Assembly: GCA_911728455.2 (NCBI GenBank)
Contig: OU452229.1
Span: forward strand, 4,581,574 to 4,645,573
DNA length: 64,000 nt
Reading direction: 5' to 3'
Source of the DNA: Marthasterias glacialis
Taxonomy: Eukaryota; Echinodermata; Asteroidea; Forcipulatida; Asteriidae
Shown here: positions 1 to 12,119 of the stretch, in pieces
Numbering within the stretch: position 1 is the stretch's first letter
How the letters are laid out: each line of letters opens with the position of its first letter
Notes under the pieces: model-generated
The model's input: only the letters and a program-made list of their open reading frames with translations
Databases searched by the model: none
Told to the model about the DNA's origin: nothing
Position numbers and translations under genes: made by a program

Positions 1-129
1 TTAAACATCATACAGGTAAATGAAATTTCTGCTCGGACAAATTCGCCCAATTCCCAAATACCCTCATCTACAAATAGCTGGTTTAATTGATGTATCTGAT
101 TGGTTATGATTCTGTATTTTAAATTGTAG

Positions 130-442
130 CTCCTCCGCCTCAGGGATATGGGGCACCTCCCCAGCAGGGATATGGGGTACCCCAACAACAGGAATATAGG
201 GCACCTCCACAACAAGGCTACGGGGCGCCCCCACAACAGGGCTACGGGCCGCCCCCACAACAGGGCTACGGGGGACCCCCACAACAGGGCTACGGGGCGC
301 CTCCACAGCAAGGCTACGGGGCGCCTCCACAGCAAGGCTACGGGGCGCCTCCACAGCAAGGCTACGGGGCGCCTCCACAGCAAGGCTACGGGGCACCTCC
401 ACAACAGGGATATGGGGCACCCCCACAGCAAGGAAGTGCTCC
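130..442 (+). repeat. In-frame 24-bp coding minisatellite (YGAPPQQG repeat)
   Basis: About 13 tandem 24-bp units encode eight-residue repeats of the form APPQQGYG. Four consecutive units near 297-392 are almost identical in DNA, which suggests recent slippage or unequal exchange. Third-position and first-codon changes (GCG, CCG, GGA, GTA) distinguish the outer units. The antisense reading frame over this region is a by-product of the repeat. Confidence 0.85.
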
Positions 443-3400
443 TCCCCCTCAACCTCAAGGAGCTCAAATGCAAGGTAAACTGTTGAACAAACCTCAGTAA
501 TAAAGGATAAGCCATGAAGGTTCATTTTATTACAAAAAATGGGGCATTTCTGTACCCTTTCAATGTGCTTAAAGTAAGTTGTTGAAGCCAATTTTTCTTA
601 GGGGGCCAAACAGGCTATTCACTGCATGCTGTCTTCGATGTATTAGACCTTGTCTTGAGAATTTGCCCTGGTTTGTTTTAGTTCTCTGTCTGCCACTCAA
701 GCTAATTACATTGAACACACAGAGCAAGTGCACAATAAGTGACAAACAGTAGCCGTTATTCTCTTCGTTCTTGTAAATATGGCCCCTTGGTCTGACAGCA
801 TTTCCACATGGCTGTGCACTGAAAACAAGAGAGTTGAAACGAATACCTTTCCAAAATCCTATGATTGAATTAAACAGAAGTTGTTTCCTGGCATGACACA
901 TTGCTTACCACCGTGGTTCTGGCATTCAGATAAATTTCTGTAAACATTTTATGCAGAGTGGAAGCCTGGTGCAGTTGATGAGAACGCTGCTCCTTACAAG
1001 TGGGACAAAGTTCCTGATGATGACCCTGACGATAATGAGAACGCGACTGAGGAGCCAGGAGCTGCTCCAGACATCAGTAAACTGGAAGCTGTGCCAGGAT
1101 ACGAAACTGTAGCATTTGACGATGGTGAGCTAATTCATATTGACAATGACGGGACACACCCATGAAGGGTACCACTTTGCCATACGTCTCGTTAGCGGGT
1201 GGGGGTCGCAACGGGGAGCAGTCTCCAAGTATCGAATGTATTCATTGTGTACCAAGAATACTAACCTATTTATGAGACACATTGTACCCTTTCTGCTTGC
1301 CTCGATTACAGGTATTTACAGTTCATAAAGAAGACTAACTGCTGTGCTATTTGATCTTTACAAACAATTTTTCCCAATTTCAGTAGCACTCTTCTTTCTT
1401 GAAGATGACATGATGTCAGCTATCTCTAAGTGTGACGATTTATTCTCCTGAAGACAAGCAGAGTAATGTTCCACACTACTGGACCACAACAACAGCGGTT
1501 GTTTTCAGAGCCAACACTCCTCCCATAAGAGATTTACACATGCTTGTATGAGTCCGCAAGTTTACTACTTAACAAAAAATAACATGGTTTGAGGGTGAAC
1601 ATCCATATTAGCTCCATGTTATGAGGTATTACAAGTTGACAACCTTGTTCCCGAGGCGAAGCAATACCTCATGAAGCTAATATCGACTGCCCATCCAAAA
1701 TAAACCATATTATTTTAGTGCTCGGAAAAACTTTTGCAGATTGACATTTTTACATGTGCTGCCATTATTGTGATGTGTAGCTTAGAGCTAGGGTGATGTT
1801 CGGGCGTGCGTACTACACCTGTGCAGGGGTTCTACGATTACTTCGTAAAAGCGTACGCAAAGTAGACTGTTGCATATGCAAAAGTCTACTATGCCAGTTT
1901 TCCCCATGTGCATGAATTACTGGCACTCGTGCTTGTTGGTGAACAGCAAAAAATAGCATCTGGCACGTGAGTGTTTGAATGGACCAGTGAGAATTCAGCT
2001 CTCGATCATGAATATGTATTAGGTATAGTTATGATAGTTACTTCCACTTGTGTTTGGTTTCAGGGCCGCCTGTCCCTCCACCACCATATGAACCTCCATC
2101 AGAAAACGATCGGCCACAAGAAGTGTTTGAAACGTAAGTTGGTATCAAACATGAGTCAACAAAGCGGGATAAGGTGACACTTAAAATGTTGATTCCAATC
2201 AAACATTCATAAATTCTTGTCACTATGAGCTAGAACTGGGCAAATGTTTCCCCACTTATTTTCCTGTCTGCACTTGTGTTGAGTATGGGCTAGATTTCCA
2301 GGGAATACTCCCGACCTCAGAGTAATGGCATCATGGATTATATGTTTGGCGATAATTCTGCATTGCCTTTTCTTGACGATGCAGAAAAGAGAACATTGAG
2401 GAGGATGCAGTCAGGGCAGCCATGTTGGCCTTTGTTGACAAACATTGTTGCTACGGTTCAAGACCTGCCAAGAACATGACGATCAGCAAGATTACACCCA
2501 CGCATGCTCTCCATGTAAGTTAGCTATGTACTTTTAGGACGTCACTTAAAGGGTCATTCCGTGTCAAATCAACCAGAGGTCCCCAGGTGACCCTCTCAGA
2601 TTTACTTGAAACTTTGTGAAACTGTTCCACTATGGCCAAAATGAACACACACGAAAAATTAATGTCAAACTTCATATCGTTTTTTGAGATACGGCCTCTT
2701 GAAATTTGCTCAAACCCCCATTTTTTAGCTCCGCCCCCTGGCCAAGTTGCGAAAAACGCATCATCGCGTTTAAAAACGATACCAGCTATAGAGCTGAAAA
2801 TAGTTTAACTTTTGATCAGAACTCTTTCACGTTATGTATGATCTTAAGCGAGTCTGATGCAAGAATGACTTGTCAGTTTTTGGATTGCATCTCTATTTTG
2901 TAATTGACGCACAAACAGAAATTAATTAGATAAGATTTGAATGTTTACATGGTGGTGAGTCAGTAAGGAAAAAGTTTGCGATGGCATCAAGCAAAATTTC
3001 TCTATGTTTTACTTTGAGAAGCGTACTTGTTCTTCTCAGAACCACTCCAACTCCAAAGAGAGATTTTACATGATGTCAGCACAAACCTATTCCTTAGAAA
3101 TTAATCAAGTATGGAGTGCATCAGTACGCGTAATTTTTAAGACAATGCCCACCTGTTTTTGAAGTAACTCACAGAAGTTGGGATTTATTTTAGTATTTGA
3201 AAGCAACCAAGTTTTCTTGTCACACAAGATGCAAAGTTTAATGAGAAGTTAGTTAGTTGTCTCACTGCATTTAGGCCATAACACAAGTTTCTATGTTGCT
3301 ACGATTGGGTTTTAGTAAAACAATAATGGGTTTGATATCATTGCACTGCTTTTTTGTGTCGTATCACTGGTCTCTGGTATAGTAAACTGGACAGAAGACC

Positions 3401-6400
3401 AGTCCATTTGGTGCCCAAGAATGCCGAAGGTACCATGAGGCCATTTTGACACTCCCATTCAAAAGGAGCACAAACAGCAATGCATAAACAAAGGAAAAAT
3501 CAGAGAATTTGATGTAAACAAAATGCAGCATCGATGTACCATAAAGATGACTTTATTCCTGTCATCGTTGCAATATGGCTAGAGTAGCAACATGTCACCC
3601 AGTCTGGTTGCAATACATAAGGCCTGACCATCCATCCCATTATATTATTGACCTCTTGCTCTGACATCACACGAGGCCATCACACGAGGCTACTTTCTGC
3701 CCATGGTCTGTCGTTTTGGGAGTCAACGTGTACATGGTACGTACAGATATGTGTGCATCTTACCTGGCACGCGCCACCTAATATGCGCACTACACAGTAT
3801 CACACGTGGAAACTGACTCACAAAATGGCGCAAACCAGATTTATTGTGGTGGTGACGTTGGATGAGCTGGGTCAATGAAGAGATCAATGAAACGCATCCA
3901 CACAGTAGTACAAAAAATGTGTTTTCACAAAAGGAATGAATCTCAACTTGTTTGGCACTGTTACATGATATGTCAATACTGTATGTAATATTTACAGTAC
4001 CAGCTGGAAACATTCAATGAGGCGAGGACCACATCCCGAAAGTTCAAACCCTTCAGGGGCGGCTTCGTTGACGGACCTCAGAGTGGTCCTCCTCCACCTG
4101 TTTGGTCAATGGAATGTAGACCTAACAACCTGTTTGAAACTCATGAGAAGCATCTGGAGGTGCCTCACACGTCTTATCTTCAGGTGAGATTAATAACTCA
4201 AGTTACGGATCAAACTTTGAGAATAGAGGAATTTGCAAGAGCCTTCTTGCTACTTCCCCCTATTGTACACGTACGGACTGGCAATGAGGTCACTAGTGCA
4301 CGTCTATGCACTGGGAGGGACTGTGAGTGACCAGAAGAGGGTTCTGTTTCCAGAGGCCAAAGGCCGAGGGAAATAAGACCCTCATCTGGTCACTCACAGG
4401 CCCGAGGGGACATAGACGTGCACTAGTGACCGAATTATGCCAGTCCATGTGTTTTATAACACACCTCAGTCAAAAATATGAAAGCAGAAAAAAATATATT
4501 TTGCTGAACTGTTTTAATTCAACCATTTACTCATGAGCATTTAAACCCTGAGCCATTCAACACTTGAAGGGACACCTTTAAATTCCTTGGATTCAATTTT
4601 TTAGTTGCTTTTCACTGTTTACATCACAAGAGGGTGCCGTAACTAGTCAAAACCTTTGAGTATAGTGCCCGGTTTGTGTCCCACAATTATGTGGGTGTGA
4701 TGTCTTGACTCGTGTCTAGTGGGCGGTGGCGTAGATATCATGCAGAAGCCTATAATTATTAGTTAACCCCACACGACTGGGTTTCAGCCAACCAGAATAC
4801 AGAACCAGCAAGAGGTGTTTTATAAAAAACACTTATGAATAGACTGATCTATGAAGGGGGAGGGGGGGGGTTGCCCACCGTAGTGACTGTGGGTTATGTC
4901 TGACAACACCACGATGGGAAGCAGCACCATGGGGCCACAAACAAAACACACATCACAGCTGTCTTAATGACTGCAGCTTGTTTACACTTTGTAATGGGGT
5001 GTTAATTCGTAAGACTTTGGGGGCTCTGAAAAAAATGTTTGAACTATTTGGAGGGTCTTGGATAATTGATAACGCTTGTTTTTTTTCCAAGTTGTATATA
5101 ATGCAGATAAAGGCACAGCATGGTGAGGGTGGGGGGGGGGGCTAGGCAGGGGGTAAAGCAACAGCTGTTAATATTTATATTGTTTATATTTTTATATGCT
5201 GTTTTTATCTGCTCTGTGGATCACACTGAATTGCTTTTGTTGCCCCTGGCCCATCTTTTAGTTTTGCATTTTTTTTATTGTGCAATTTTTATAGTTGAGT
5301 ATATAATAATAACAAGAAGAAGAAATAATTTGACTGATGCTCCTTGAATTAAAAAATTTCTTGTTCAAGCTAGAATTGTTATTTTGTCTATTTCAAATTA
5401 ATTTACAGACTTGCCATCGATGTACAGGCCTTGGTTTTGTGATGTGTGGACGCTGCTATGGTAGAGGACGGGTAGGTTGGTTTTTCTGATGAAAAGACTG
5501 ACAGTGTAAAAAAAAGATTGTACTATTAGTTGTTGCGTTGCCATAATTCACTCTTTCCATCAGTGATGTGATTCTTTTATTTTGGGATGCAGGTTCGCTG
5601 CTCATTTTGCCACGGTAGTGGTCACAGGACTGTCCATCGTGACGGGCAATCCCATCGTGAATGTTGTCACTCCTGCCACGGCTCGGGACGTCGCAGGTAT
5701 TGTATGGTTTATTACCCCCGTATTATATAAAAGAAAAAGAAATCAGATCATCGGTGGGGGGTTTTAGACCCACTGTGTGTCATCAAAGGTACAATGGGAG
5801 CCTTTTGAGACGCTGGCAGCAGCAGACACAACGGTGCTTTTTGACAGTACTGGGCATGCCCGCACACGCTCAGTATTGCGCACGTAGTTCTGAGCATGCG
5901 TACTACTGGTGAGAACTGTGAAAAAGGACCGTCCAAAAGTCTTCCATTCCCCCAAGCGTTTCCCCTAGATCTTGCCCCACTAACTGTAACATTTTAACAC
6001 GATGTCGTAATTTTTGTTGTACTTATTTTTTCTGAAGGTGTTTGCGCTGTGGTGGCGATGGCAGGGTGGTGTGCCCTACTTGTGAAGGGTGCCGTACTCT
6101 CAGGCATTATATTCTCCTTACCGTCGCCTAGTAAGTTCTCTTAGTTTTCCTTCATAAACTAAAATAAACCAAGTTATATCACTTTTTCTAAGTAGTCACT
6201 TTTCTAGATGTTTCACAACTACTCCTAGGAAATCCAAATCTTGTGGTTGAGCGTAATGTGCAGTTGTTAAAGTTAATACTTTTATGTAATTTAAAACAAA
6301 AAGAGTATTCAATCCAATCCTCTATTTTGCAGTCTAACACACCTCTTGCTGGTCCTGTATTCTGGTTGGCTGAAAAACAGTCACGTGGGGCTAGTGCATG

Positions 6401-8760
6401 AGAATTGCACCACCGTGAGCTACGTGTAGATGCGTAATATTGACAGTGCCGATTACAGGCCTTGATCTTAACCAAGGCCATTGGTCTCATGCCCTGTCGA
6501 GTTGGCCAGCATGCCCTTCAGAAAAATTGCACTGTCACTACCAACTTGGCCTGCCCCCATTTTTCTTAAGATCGAGGCCTATGATTAAACCAGCCCTGTT
6601 TATGATGTATTTGTATTTGTTACAACACAACACATGGCTGTAAAATTACCTTGGTGAAAGTTCAAGCAGTGACCAAAACAAAGTTTAGGCAGGAAGTCAG
6701 CTTTGCATCAAGGCATACATGCATAAGTTCAAAGCTGACTTAGACTACAGTCAATGATACTGGAGTTTTCATTTGGATGTGAGAATAGTTTTAGTTAGTT
6801 ACAGCTTAAAATGCATGGCATGATCACACGTATCTAATACAGGGCATTGGTAGTGTTAAAGGACCAGTGATGTTGAACCTTGTGTTTTTGTACACATTTT
6901 GTTTGCCCCGAATGAGTTTTACTTCCTATTGTCGTCAAAAGTGCACCTTGCAGTTCAATCAGTGCACTCAAAATGCCGTTCAGGAAAAGGGGATACATGT
7001 GTGGTAAATATTAATCTAAACAAAAAAATATCATTCCAAAGATCTTTGTTATGTGTTGTGTGGTAAAATTTTAGACTGTCATTTTGTAGTTGGTAAGACG
7101 TCTGCTCTAGAATGGCAAAGATCCTTGAATCCCACCCGAGGCATATGCCTGTGAGTTTTTTTGCAGGACTCGGGAAAGTACAGAGTATACAGTGCATAAC
7201 ACACATCGGTGTATGAGCAAAAACAAATATTATTACATTTAACTTGTATCAGAGGAAATATATATTGTAAATTATAATGTGTAGGTCTGTTTTGTATCAT
7301 CAATTTGTCGACTGGTCTTGGATTCATAAAAATAACACATCAATATTTGTTCTGCCTCTCTCTAGTGTCAACAACTTATCAGACTATATCCTGGAGCATA
7401 CAGACATGCCGGATGAGCTGATCAGGAATGTCAGTGGACAGGTTGTCTTTCAGCAGGCCCTGCCCTTTGTAAGTATCTCCGCTTACTCTTTGTACATGTA
7501 TAACAGGCACAAGCTCTAAACGAAATCTGTATTATTCTGAGATTTGTTCACTTCCATGGGCATGTTCTCATTCAAGACACAAAGTTTTTAACTGACTGCA
7601 TCTCCACCATCCAAAGGTTTCCTTCTCTTCATGGTTGTGTAAAAGGGGGGTAATAGACTGATCCATTAAGCCCCGCCCCTAAACTTATTGACCAATCACA
7701 GCTTGGCTAAATCATCACTGTACACGTGGGAAGCACAATATGCATCTCTTCAATGCCACACTGCACTACATGAACGCGCACGCTGTAAATATGTGCACGC
7801 ATGTTTACAATTTTCAATAGGATTTTTAACTTGTCGGACTTTTGTCGGACTTTCGGTAGTGTTGTCAAGGCTGTGATTGGTCAATACGTTAGTAGGCGGG
7901 GCTTAATGGATCGGTCTATTGGTAACCCCAGGGGTTACCAAAATGGGCAACTTCCTTCAATTTACCTTCCGTCCTAAAATTTTGAGTTTAATTTCAGACC
8001 TTTTTGTCAGCAATGATGCACACTGACATCTCCAACACCTGATAATTAAATCCTCGGTACACCACTACCTGGCCCTGGTGGTCCTGTTTCAGAACGTGAA
8101 CGCAGCTATCCTGTTATTGGCACTACTACTCTGGATCTCTGGCATACATGTTGAAAACAAAATTATGTGTAGCTAATTTGCTTACTTGTATATCCATCTC
8201 CAGGTGTGGCCCATCTCGCAGTTCCCTGTTCAAGAGGTTAACCAGAACTCCATCCGTATCGTTGACCACCACCGCACTGCTTGGCCCAATGCCATGCTCC
8301 ATCATCAGGTGGGTTAACACTTCTAATATAACCGCAACCATAAAACCCTAACCACCCCCAAGTCTTCCAAAATCCATCCCCCGGTCTTGTGTGAGTTTGT
8401 GTGAGTTTGATAGATTTGTTACAGCCAAAACCTTTGATTCTTTACATGGGTCCAGGCATTCTTATCAGTTTTTTTTAAGTTATCACATACTGCTAGGCTT
8501 AAACACTGCTTAGATATTCTTTGTAAAATCAAGAAAAGTGCCAAAGAGATAATGTCACATTTTGTTATTATTATGATGTGGTTTGTTTTGGTTTTTTTTT
8601 AAATATTTTTCAGCGACAAACTCTTCGTTCAGTCCCAGTGACCGAGGCCCACTATGACTGGAAGGATGTGAGTACACGCTTTTGGGTGTATGGCTTGGAG
8701 CATGAGGTCTACGCACCTGACTACCCTCACCAATGCTGCTGGGGCTGCAACGTACTGTGA
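130..8760 (+). CDS. SSUH2: SSUH2-like protein, 3' eleven exons (5' end outside window)
   Basis: Spliced exons with consistent phases: 130-474, 957-1124, 2064-2133, 2385-2514, 3998-4183, 5409-5471, 5593-5696, 6038-6130, 7366-7468, 8204-8308, 8614-8760 (TGA 8758-8760). About 504 codons are visible; the start lies upstream because exon 130 begins inside a codon after an AG acceptor. In order the protein has a Pro/Gln/Tyr/Gly repeat (exon 130-474), an acidic linker (exon 957), a conserved block ending in [16 protein letters not shown], and a DnaJ-like cysteine domain with [40 protein letters not shown] and CPTCEG. A conserved C-terminal domain follows and ends CCWGCNVL. This order matches the SSUH2 family (SSU-2 of C. 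elegans, human C3orf32), whose biochemical role is poorly known; the CxxCxGxG modules suggest zinc binding. The repeat makes it longer than human SSUH2 (about 350-375 aa, from memory). Confidence 0.9.
1581..1712. repeat. Imperfect fold-back repeat in SSUH2 intron
   Basis: The left arm (about 1581-1630, AACATGGTTT...ATATTAGCTCCATG) is the reverse complement of the right arm (about 1660-1712, CATGAAGCTAATAT...AAACCATATT) with several mismatches. The centre contains TTGTTCCCGAGGCGAAGC. It is probably an old non-autonomous DNA transposon copy. Confidence 0.55.
2545..2905. repeat. Candidate dispersed repeat (GGGTCATTCCGTGTCAAATC)
   Basis: This stretch of the 2515-3997 intron starts with a motif that I recall as the edge of a repeat in marine invertebrate genomes. 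Only one copy is seen here, so the call rests on memory. The rest of the intron (2906-3997) shows no recognisable feature. Confidence 0.3.
4275..4446. mobile_element. Short fold-back MITE in SSUH2 intron
   Basis: The arms begin GGACTGGCAATGAGGTCAC and end GTGACCGAATTATGCCAGTCC in mirror order. Both arms also share CACTAGTGCACGTCTATG and its complement, and CTGTGAGTGACCAGA and its complement. Arms of about 70 bp meet at a short loop near 4345-4370. No transposase is present. Confidence 0.7.
6456..6580 (+). mobile_element. MITE family A (CAGGCCTCGATCTTAA ends), shortened copy
   Basis: The ends are CAGGCCTTGATCTTAA and TTAAGATCGAGGCCTA, a terminal inverted repeat shared with the copies at 26479-26664 and 35955-36128. 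The body matches those copies (GCCCTGTCGAG, TTGGCCAGCATGCCCTTC) but a middle segment is missing. GATTA flanks it on both sides, a possible target-site duplication. Confidence 0.75.
7079..7215 (+). repeat. tRNA-derived SINE fragment
   Basis: A tRNA-like head (GTAGTTGGTAAGACGTC, then GATCCTTGAATCCCACCC resembling a B box) is followed by a body with GCAGGACTCGGGAAAGTAC. A diverged relative lies at 51105-51245 in the same orientation. It is not a functional tRNA gene because the stems do not pair well. Confidence 0.5.
7652..7920. mobile_element. MITE family B (TAGACCGATCC ends), copy 1
   Basis: The terminal inverted repeats read TAGACTGATCCATTAAGCC at the left and GGCTTAATGGATCGGTCTA at the right. 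Inside them, TTGACCAATCACAGC is mirrored by GCTGTGATTGGTCAA. Related copies are at 13049-13327, 40394-40655 and 42694-43164. GGTAA lies beside both ends, a possible target duplication. It sits in the SSUH2 intron 7469-8203. Confidence 0.8.
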
Positions 8761-8961
8761 TCTGATGCAACAAGCAAAAGGCAGTGTCATGCAAGGTGAT
8801 CATGGGCGTTGGTTTTGTTGTGGGAATCTTCCGCTCGTCTGTGCCTGTGACTTGTACCTTTGTAATTGAGTCGTTGGACCTTGAGTGTGTGTGAGTCGTT
8901 CGAGTCTGGTGTAGGTCTGGTTATGCTGAAAATAACTCGAGACCAAGTTTGATTTTACTAA

Positions 8962-8967
8962 AATAAA
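8962..8967 (+). other. Poly(A) signal, probable SSUH2 3' end
   Basis: AATAAA lies about 200 bp after the SSUH2 stop codon. It is the first canonical signal, so the 3' UTR is probably about 220 bases. Confidence 0.55.
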
Positions 8968-9724
8968 CATAGCTACATTTTAAAGTAAAAAGTACTTTAA
9001 CCACATTTCCAAGTGGTCTGTTATTATATTTCAAAAATAATACAAGCGCATTGGGGTCTTGTCTTTGACAGAATGCACATTATAAATGTATTATTATTTT
9101 ATTATTTTATTGTTATTGTAACAAAAATCCCATGAGAAGTGAAGTTTGTTAGTACAAAGCCATGTTAGTGCTACTGCAGTTTCAGAGAAAAGATGAGATG
9201 GAACTGGGCTCTATTGAGAGTAGACTGGTGCCTGTCTTTATCTGTAAGGGTAAAGACAGGCACCAGTCTCACGTGTACAAACCCAGTGGTTTCATTGGAT
9301 AGACATATGACACATAACTACACGTACCAGCTGATTCTACACACCCAAGTGTGTGTATACACATTCTTATGGCATGCAAGGTCAAAGGTTACATCTGGCA
9401 GGTAACTAGTAGGTTCTAAAGGCCGGTACCTGGCGTTATTCATGCGCCTTAAAGTGCGACGTCAGATCTTCGGGCTATATTGATAGACAGGTGCAACCAA
9501 CCTCTTTCCTACGGACAAACGGGAAGAACATTATTTTATTTAACCTTGTAAGCAGTCTTGGGTATTTGACATTGTAATAGAAAGTTATAGTATGTGACTT
9601 ATATATATCTATGTATTGTAATAGATCTGTAAACACAGTCTGTGACTAAATGACCAGCCATAGTTCCTCTACAACCATTGATAATCTTTTAAACTGAATT
9701 ATTAATGCCATTATTTTTATATGT

Positions 9725-9925
9725 TTTAAGACCTTTTTGTCCTTGTGTGAGTGAAACGAAGCGTTAGATGGAGTGTGTATGGTCTGCGCACGCTCCGTAG
9801 TTGAATGACCAGGAGACCGGCAGTCCGAAATTACATACTTGTGTCTTAAAACGGGTTCTGTTTCCAGGCAGGGGAAACGTTTGCGTGTATTCACATCGTC
9901 CGTTTTTTTAACTGGTTAATAACTC
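9725..9925 (+). repeat. Dispersed repeat R500, 3' fragment
   Basis: Shares GAGTGAAACGAA, GCGCACGCTCC and AACTGGTTAAT in the same order as the longer copies at 20140-20620 and 44400-44930. No coding capacity was found. Confidence 0.5.
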
Positions 9926-10577
9926 CCTTGATAGTAATTGTTTATTGTTTGTTCATCGGGTGTCACAATACTTGCGCTACTCGACATCTAAACATCAACA
10001 TGTTGACGTGTTATCACATTCCACGCTTGTCATCATCTCTTTGACTTGAGCCTTCTTCTGAGACACTTATCTGTTTTGGGGCAATCGCTATAAAACGACA
10101 TTGAAGCCCAAGCTCAATATTGGAAAAGAAAAAGGAAACATGAATGTTCACAGATTTTCATTTACCTTACATGGTATAAAGATAATGACGGTAGAAAAGT
10201 TTCCTTGACATATTTCTGCTTAAAGTGTTATCGTTTTTTAATAATAACTGAAATAAGATCCAAAATTAGTATTCGTCTCAGTGAGACGAAAACTCTGCCT
10301 GTAGGAATGCGTACAAAAAATGCTAAATGCTTTTTCGCCGTTTGCTCGCAAATGAAACAGCGAAGTGAACTGATAGTCCCAGGTTGGTTTCATTACAAAT
10401 ATCTTGATTTGTTCGAAGACTGGAAGCATTTAGAGACACTTTACCAATATTGAGCTGGGGCTTTAAAAAGGAAAGATATTCAGATTGGTGTGTTTCATTC
10501 CAAATGTTCCCTCCGTTGGATTTATCTCTCAGGTTCAACTTTTGCCATTGTGTATCAAAACAGATGCAAAACTTAAC

Positions 10578-10975
10578 TTTAAAGGCAAAGTATACCTTTG
10601 GTTTTTGGAACCGTACGTTTGCCTTAATGCTATATAGTTGTAGATATATACCATAAAACTAACCTGTGTAAATTTCATTTCAAAAGGTGGCAGCGTTTTT
10701 GAGATATCGCCAAAAATCTGGAGCGGTTGTGTTCACGCAGAAGAAGTATCCGTCATTGAAATACACATTCTGAGAAGCATTACGGCCATAACGCTTCTCA
10801 GATTCAAATTTTTTGGGGATAAAAAGTGATATATTTTTCCATAAGTGCAGTACTTCGAAGTGAAACGTTTTTCAAAATGCATTATACTATCCAAAGCTGC
10901 TGTACTCCTTACCAAGTAAGTTTTTATTGCCAAAAATTTTCAGAGTCAATACCAAACGTATGCAATGTCTTTAAA
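10578..10975. mobile_element. Short inverted-repeat element (TTTAAAGGCAAAGTATACC ends)
   Basis: The left end TTTAAAGGCAAAGTATACC pairs imperfectly with the right end ACCAAACGTATGCAATGTC followed by TTTAAA. The interior contains a further small palindrome around CTGAGAAGCATTACGGCCAT. It looks like an old non-autonomous DNA transposon of about 400 bp. Confidence 0.5.
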
Positions 10976-11732
10976 CCGTGGCAAGACAAGGCAATTTAAG
11001 AGTTCCAGTTGTCAATAACTGTTTTAGTTTGACATTCCTTTTATTCTACCGTTACTTGGTGAGTCATTTCCATTTATCAATTCCACAGCATGCTTTAAAA
11101 TTTGTATTTTTTCATTCTGATGGCACATTTTCATTAAGTTAATCGAAAGTGTCAGGGAAATAGAAGAGAGAAAAAAGAAGGTATTTTGTTACTTAAACTC
11201 ATACCTGTCATAGGCAGAGGTTCATTGAACTGCACTGTTACAGAAGTGTGTGCGCTGAAACACTTTTAATTAAAAATGACTAAAAGTGGTTTCATGGTCT
11301 CGTTTTAGGGTTTTTATATTTGTTTCTAAGTTGTGGACATCTCAACTAGTCAACTCAAACCAACAAGACACAAAGTGTATTCTGAGGGGCCTGAAAACAA
11401 CTGCATGTGACCCTATGGTTTCTACACCTGTGGCGCATATTCAAGGCCACTCCATAATACAATCCACTCACATGGCCCGGACTCTGGTGCATTGTGGATG
11501 GGGTCAAGGGTGACAAAGTCAATGAATATTCAGGTTCATGGTTGGGGGGTAGAACAGGGTTAATCTCAACTTTTTATAAGGATGATATTTTGTGCTAATT
11601 GTAAACTGAAGTGAACTGAAATTTAGAAATTTCTCATTCTCTAAATACATTTTTAATATTGTTTTAGCTGCCATTAAAAAAAAGTTCAGGAGTTATTACA
11701 GTAGGTAAACTTTTTTGTGGGCACCTGTGGTT

Positions 11733-12119
11733 CAGTGGCATAACTAAGGGGGGGGGAGCATGTCCCCACACCCAACTGATGTCCGTGCCCCCCCCCCCCC
11801 CATTTGAAATCTGGACTTTTGAGATTAAAAAATTCCAGAATAAAATGCTACATTTTATAAGCTTTTATGTAGTAATTTCAATGTTTTTAACTATTTTTTG
11901 TATTATTTACAAGCAGACAATGTAGTTTACCTCCACGTCAGATTCTTTTATATGACATAGTAAATGGCATTTATAACATAGTGTACTGAAAGGGGCTTGT
12001 TCAGAAAAATACAAACATAAACTACAATTTGAATTGGCTAAAAGTGCCCCCCCCCCCAAGAAAAAAATGGTGCACCCCCTCATGCCCCCCCCTAAAATTT
12101 TACCCTAGTTATGCCACTG
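11733..12119. mobile_element. hAT-like non-autonomous DNA transposon (387 bp)
   Basis: The terminal inverted repeats are CAGTGGCATAACTA at the left and TAGTTATGCCACTG at the right. An 8-bp target duplication flanks it: CTGTGGTT (11725-11732) and CTGGGGTT (12120-12127), seven of eight matching. Ends of the CAGTGGCGTAACTAGG type with 8-bp duplications are typical of hAT superfamily (Tip100/Zaphod-like) elements. The interior is poly-G/poly-C next to the ends and otherwise AT-rich, with no transposase. Confidence 0.8.

Noticed and set aside
64-591. 175-codon - strand frame opposite the SSUH2 repeat exon
   Set aside because: It is the mirror of the coding minisatellite; the + strand reading joins to the conserved SSUH2 exons in phase.
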